The notes beneath the pieces were generated by a model. That model worked only from the letters and a program-made list of their open reading frames with translations, did not search any database and was not told where the DNA came from. A stretch of 30,779 nt of DNA from JBAVEL01 sp049587715 (GTDB taxonomy: Bacteria > Bacteroidota > Ignavibacteria > UBA10030 > UBA6906), in NCBI GenBank assembly GCA_049587715.1, contig JBAVEL010000169.1, positions 1-30,779 of the forward strand, in the 5' to 3' direction. Each line of letters starts with the position of its first letter. The stretch's first letter is position 1. Positions 30,525-30,779 of the stretch are shown piece after piece. The translations under genes and the position numbers were made by a program.

Positions 30525-30779
30525 GAGGGCGCCTCATCGGGGCGATGCTGCTGGCCGTAGCTCCCGCGCGGGGAGAGGTGCCTGCCGGGGAGGCGGTGGA
30601 TACCGCCGCCGTCCGGATGATCGGCGAGGAAGGGCTCCACCGCTCCCGGGTGATGGAGATCCTGGGTCTCCTCCTCGACCTGCACGGTCCCCGGCTGACC
30701 GGGTCCCCCTCCTGCCTGGCCGCATGCCGGTGGGCGCAGAGAACACTGGAGGGATGGGGCCTCCGGAACGCCCGTCTGG
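30521..30779 (+). CDS. M28-family zinc peptidase, N-terminal part (runs off window)
   Basis: The frame is open from ATG 30521 to the window end (86 codons). It starts with a short signal-like segment (MRGRLIGAMLLAVAPARGEV), then a conserved lead region: MIGEEGLHRSRVMEIL followed by DLHGPRLTGSPSC, then WAQRTLEGWGLRNARL. The GPRLTGSP and WGL pattern is typical of secreted M28 aminopeptidases/carboxypeptidases, whose catalytic zinc domain lies further on. The metal ligands are outside the window, so activity cannot be judged. The 4-bp overlap with purK (ATGA) implies co-translation. Confidence 0.7.
   Translation, partial: MRGRLIGAMLLAVAPARGEVPAGEAVDTAAVRMIGEEGLHRSRVMEILGLLLDLHGPRLTGSPSCLAACRWAQRTLEGWGLRNARL

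Overview
This window is a densely packed, GC-rich (about two thirds G+C by eye) bacterial chromosome segment made of housekeeping genes plus a few poorly characterised ones. It reads as a member of the Fibrobacteres-Chlorobi-Bacteroidetes (FCB) superphylum or an allied candidate phylum. The main reason is the secreted DUF4397 protein, which ends in a FlgD-like type IX sorting domain with the NYPNPFNP signature. No tRNA, rRNA, CRISPR array or intact mobile element was seen.

Layout. 1-583 (+) is the 3' part of a UbiE/MenG methyltransferase. 562-3121 (-) holds two DUF4397 genes, one a lipoprotein and one a probable type IX substrate. 3314-4552 (+) is a membrane-anchored metallophosphoesterase. 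4542-9075 (-) is guaA, a UbiD-family decarboxylase and a Sua5 tRNA-modification enzyme. 9156-9716 (-) is a decayed tyrosine integrase of the integron-integrase type. 9812-12382 (+) holds an orphan DNA methyltransferase that seems to start at CTG, a hotdog thioesterase, a SpoIIAA-like small protein and a lipoprotein. 12398-18677 (-) is a seven-gene co-directional run: efp, accB, accC, gcvH, ornithine carbamoyltransferase, carbamate kinase and a cyclic 2,3-diphosphoglycerate synthetase-like GTPase. 18824-19204 (+) is a small lipoprotein. 19158-22098 (-) is purM followed by a GAF-GAF histidine kinase. 22216-25966 (+) is a translationally coupled trio: FAH-family hydrolase, ParA-like ATPase and a large M23 peptidase. 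26028-30779 (+) is valS, purE, purK and the first 86 codons of an M28 peptidase.

How they fit together. Purine synthesis is spread over guaA, purM and purEK. Fatty-acid synthesis (accBC) is linked to efp, an arrangement common in bacteria. UbiE and UbiD both point to menaquinone. OTC, carbamate kinase and the GTPase form a tight unit that suggests citrulline or carbamoyl-phosphate catabolism yielding ATP, with an unexplained third partner.

Regulatory signals. Good sigma70-like promoters (17-bp spacers, -10 often TATATT) lie before efp, guaA, the FAH operon and purE. Gene ends often carry strong GC hairpins without a clear U-tract. Many starts are GTG and several genes overlap by 4 bp, which indicates a compact genome. 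All calls come from reading the sequence and translated frames by eye; no database search was run.
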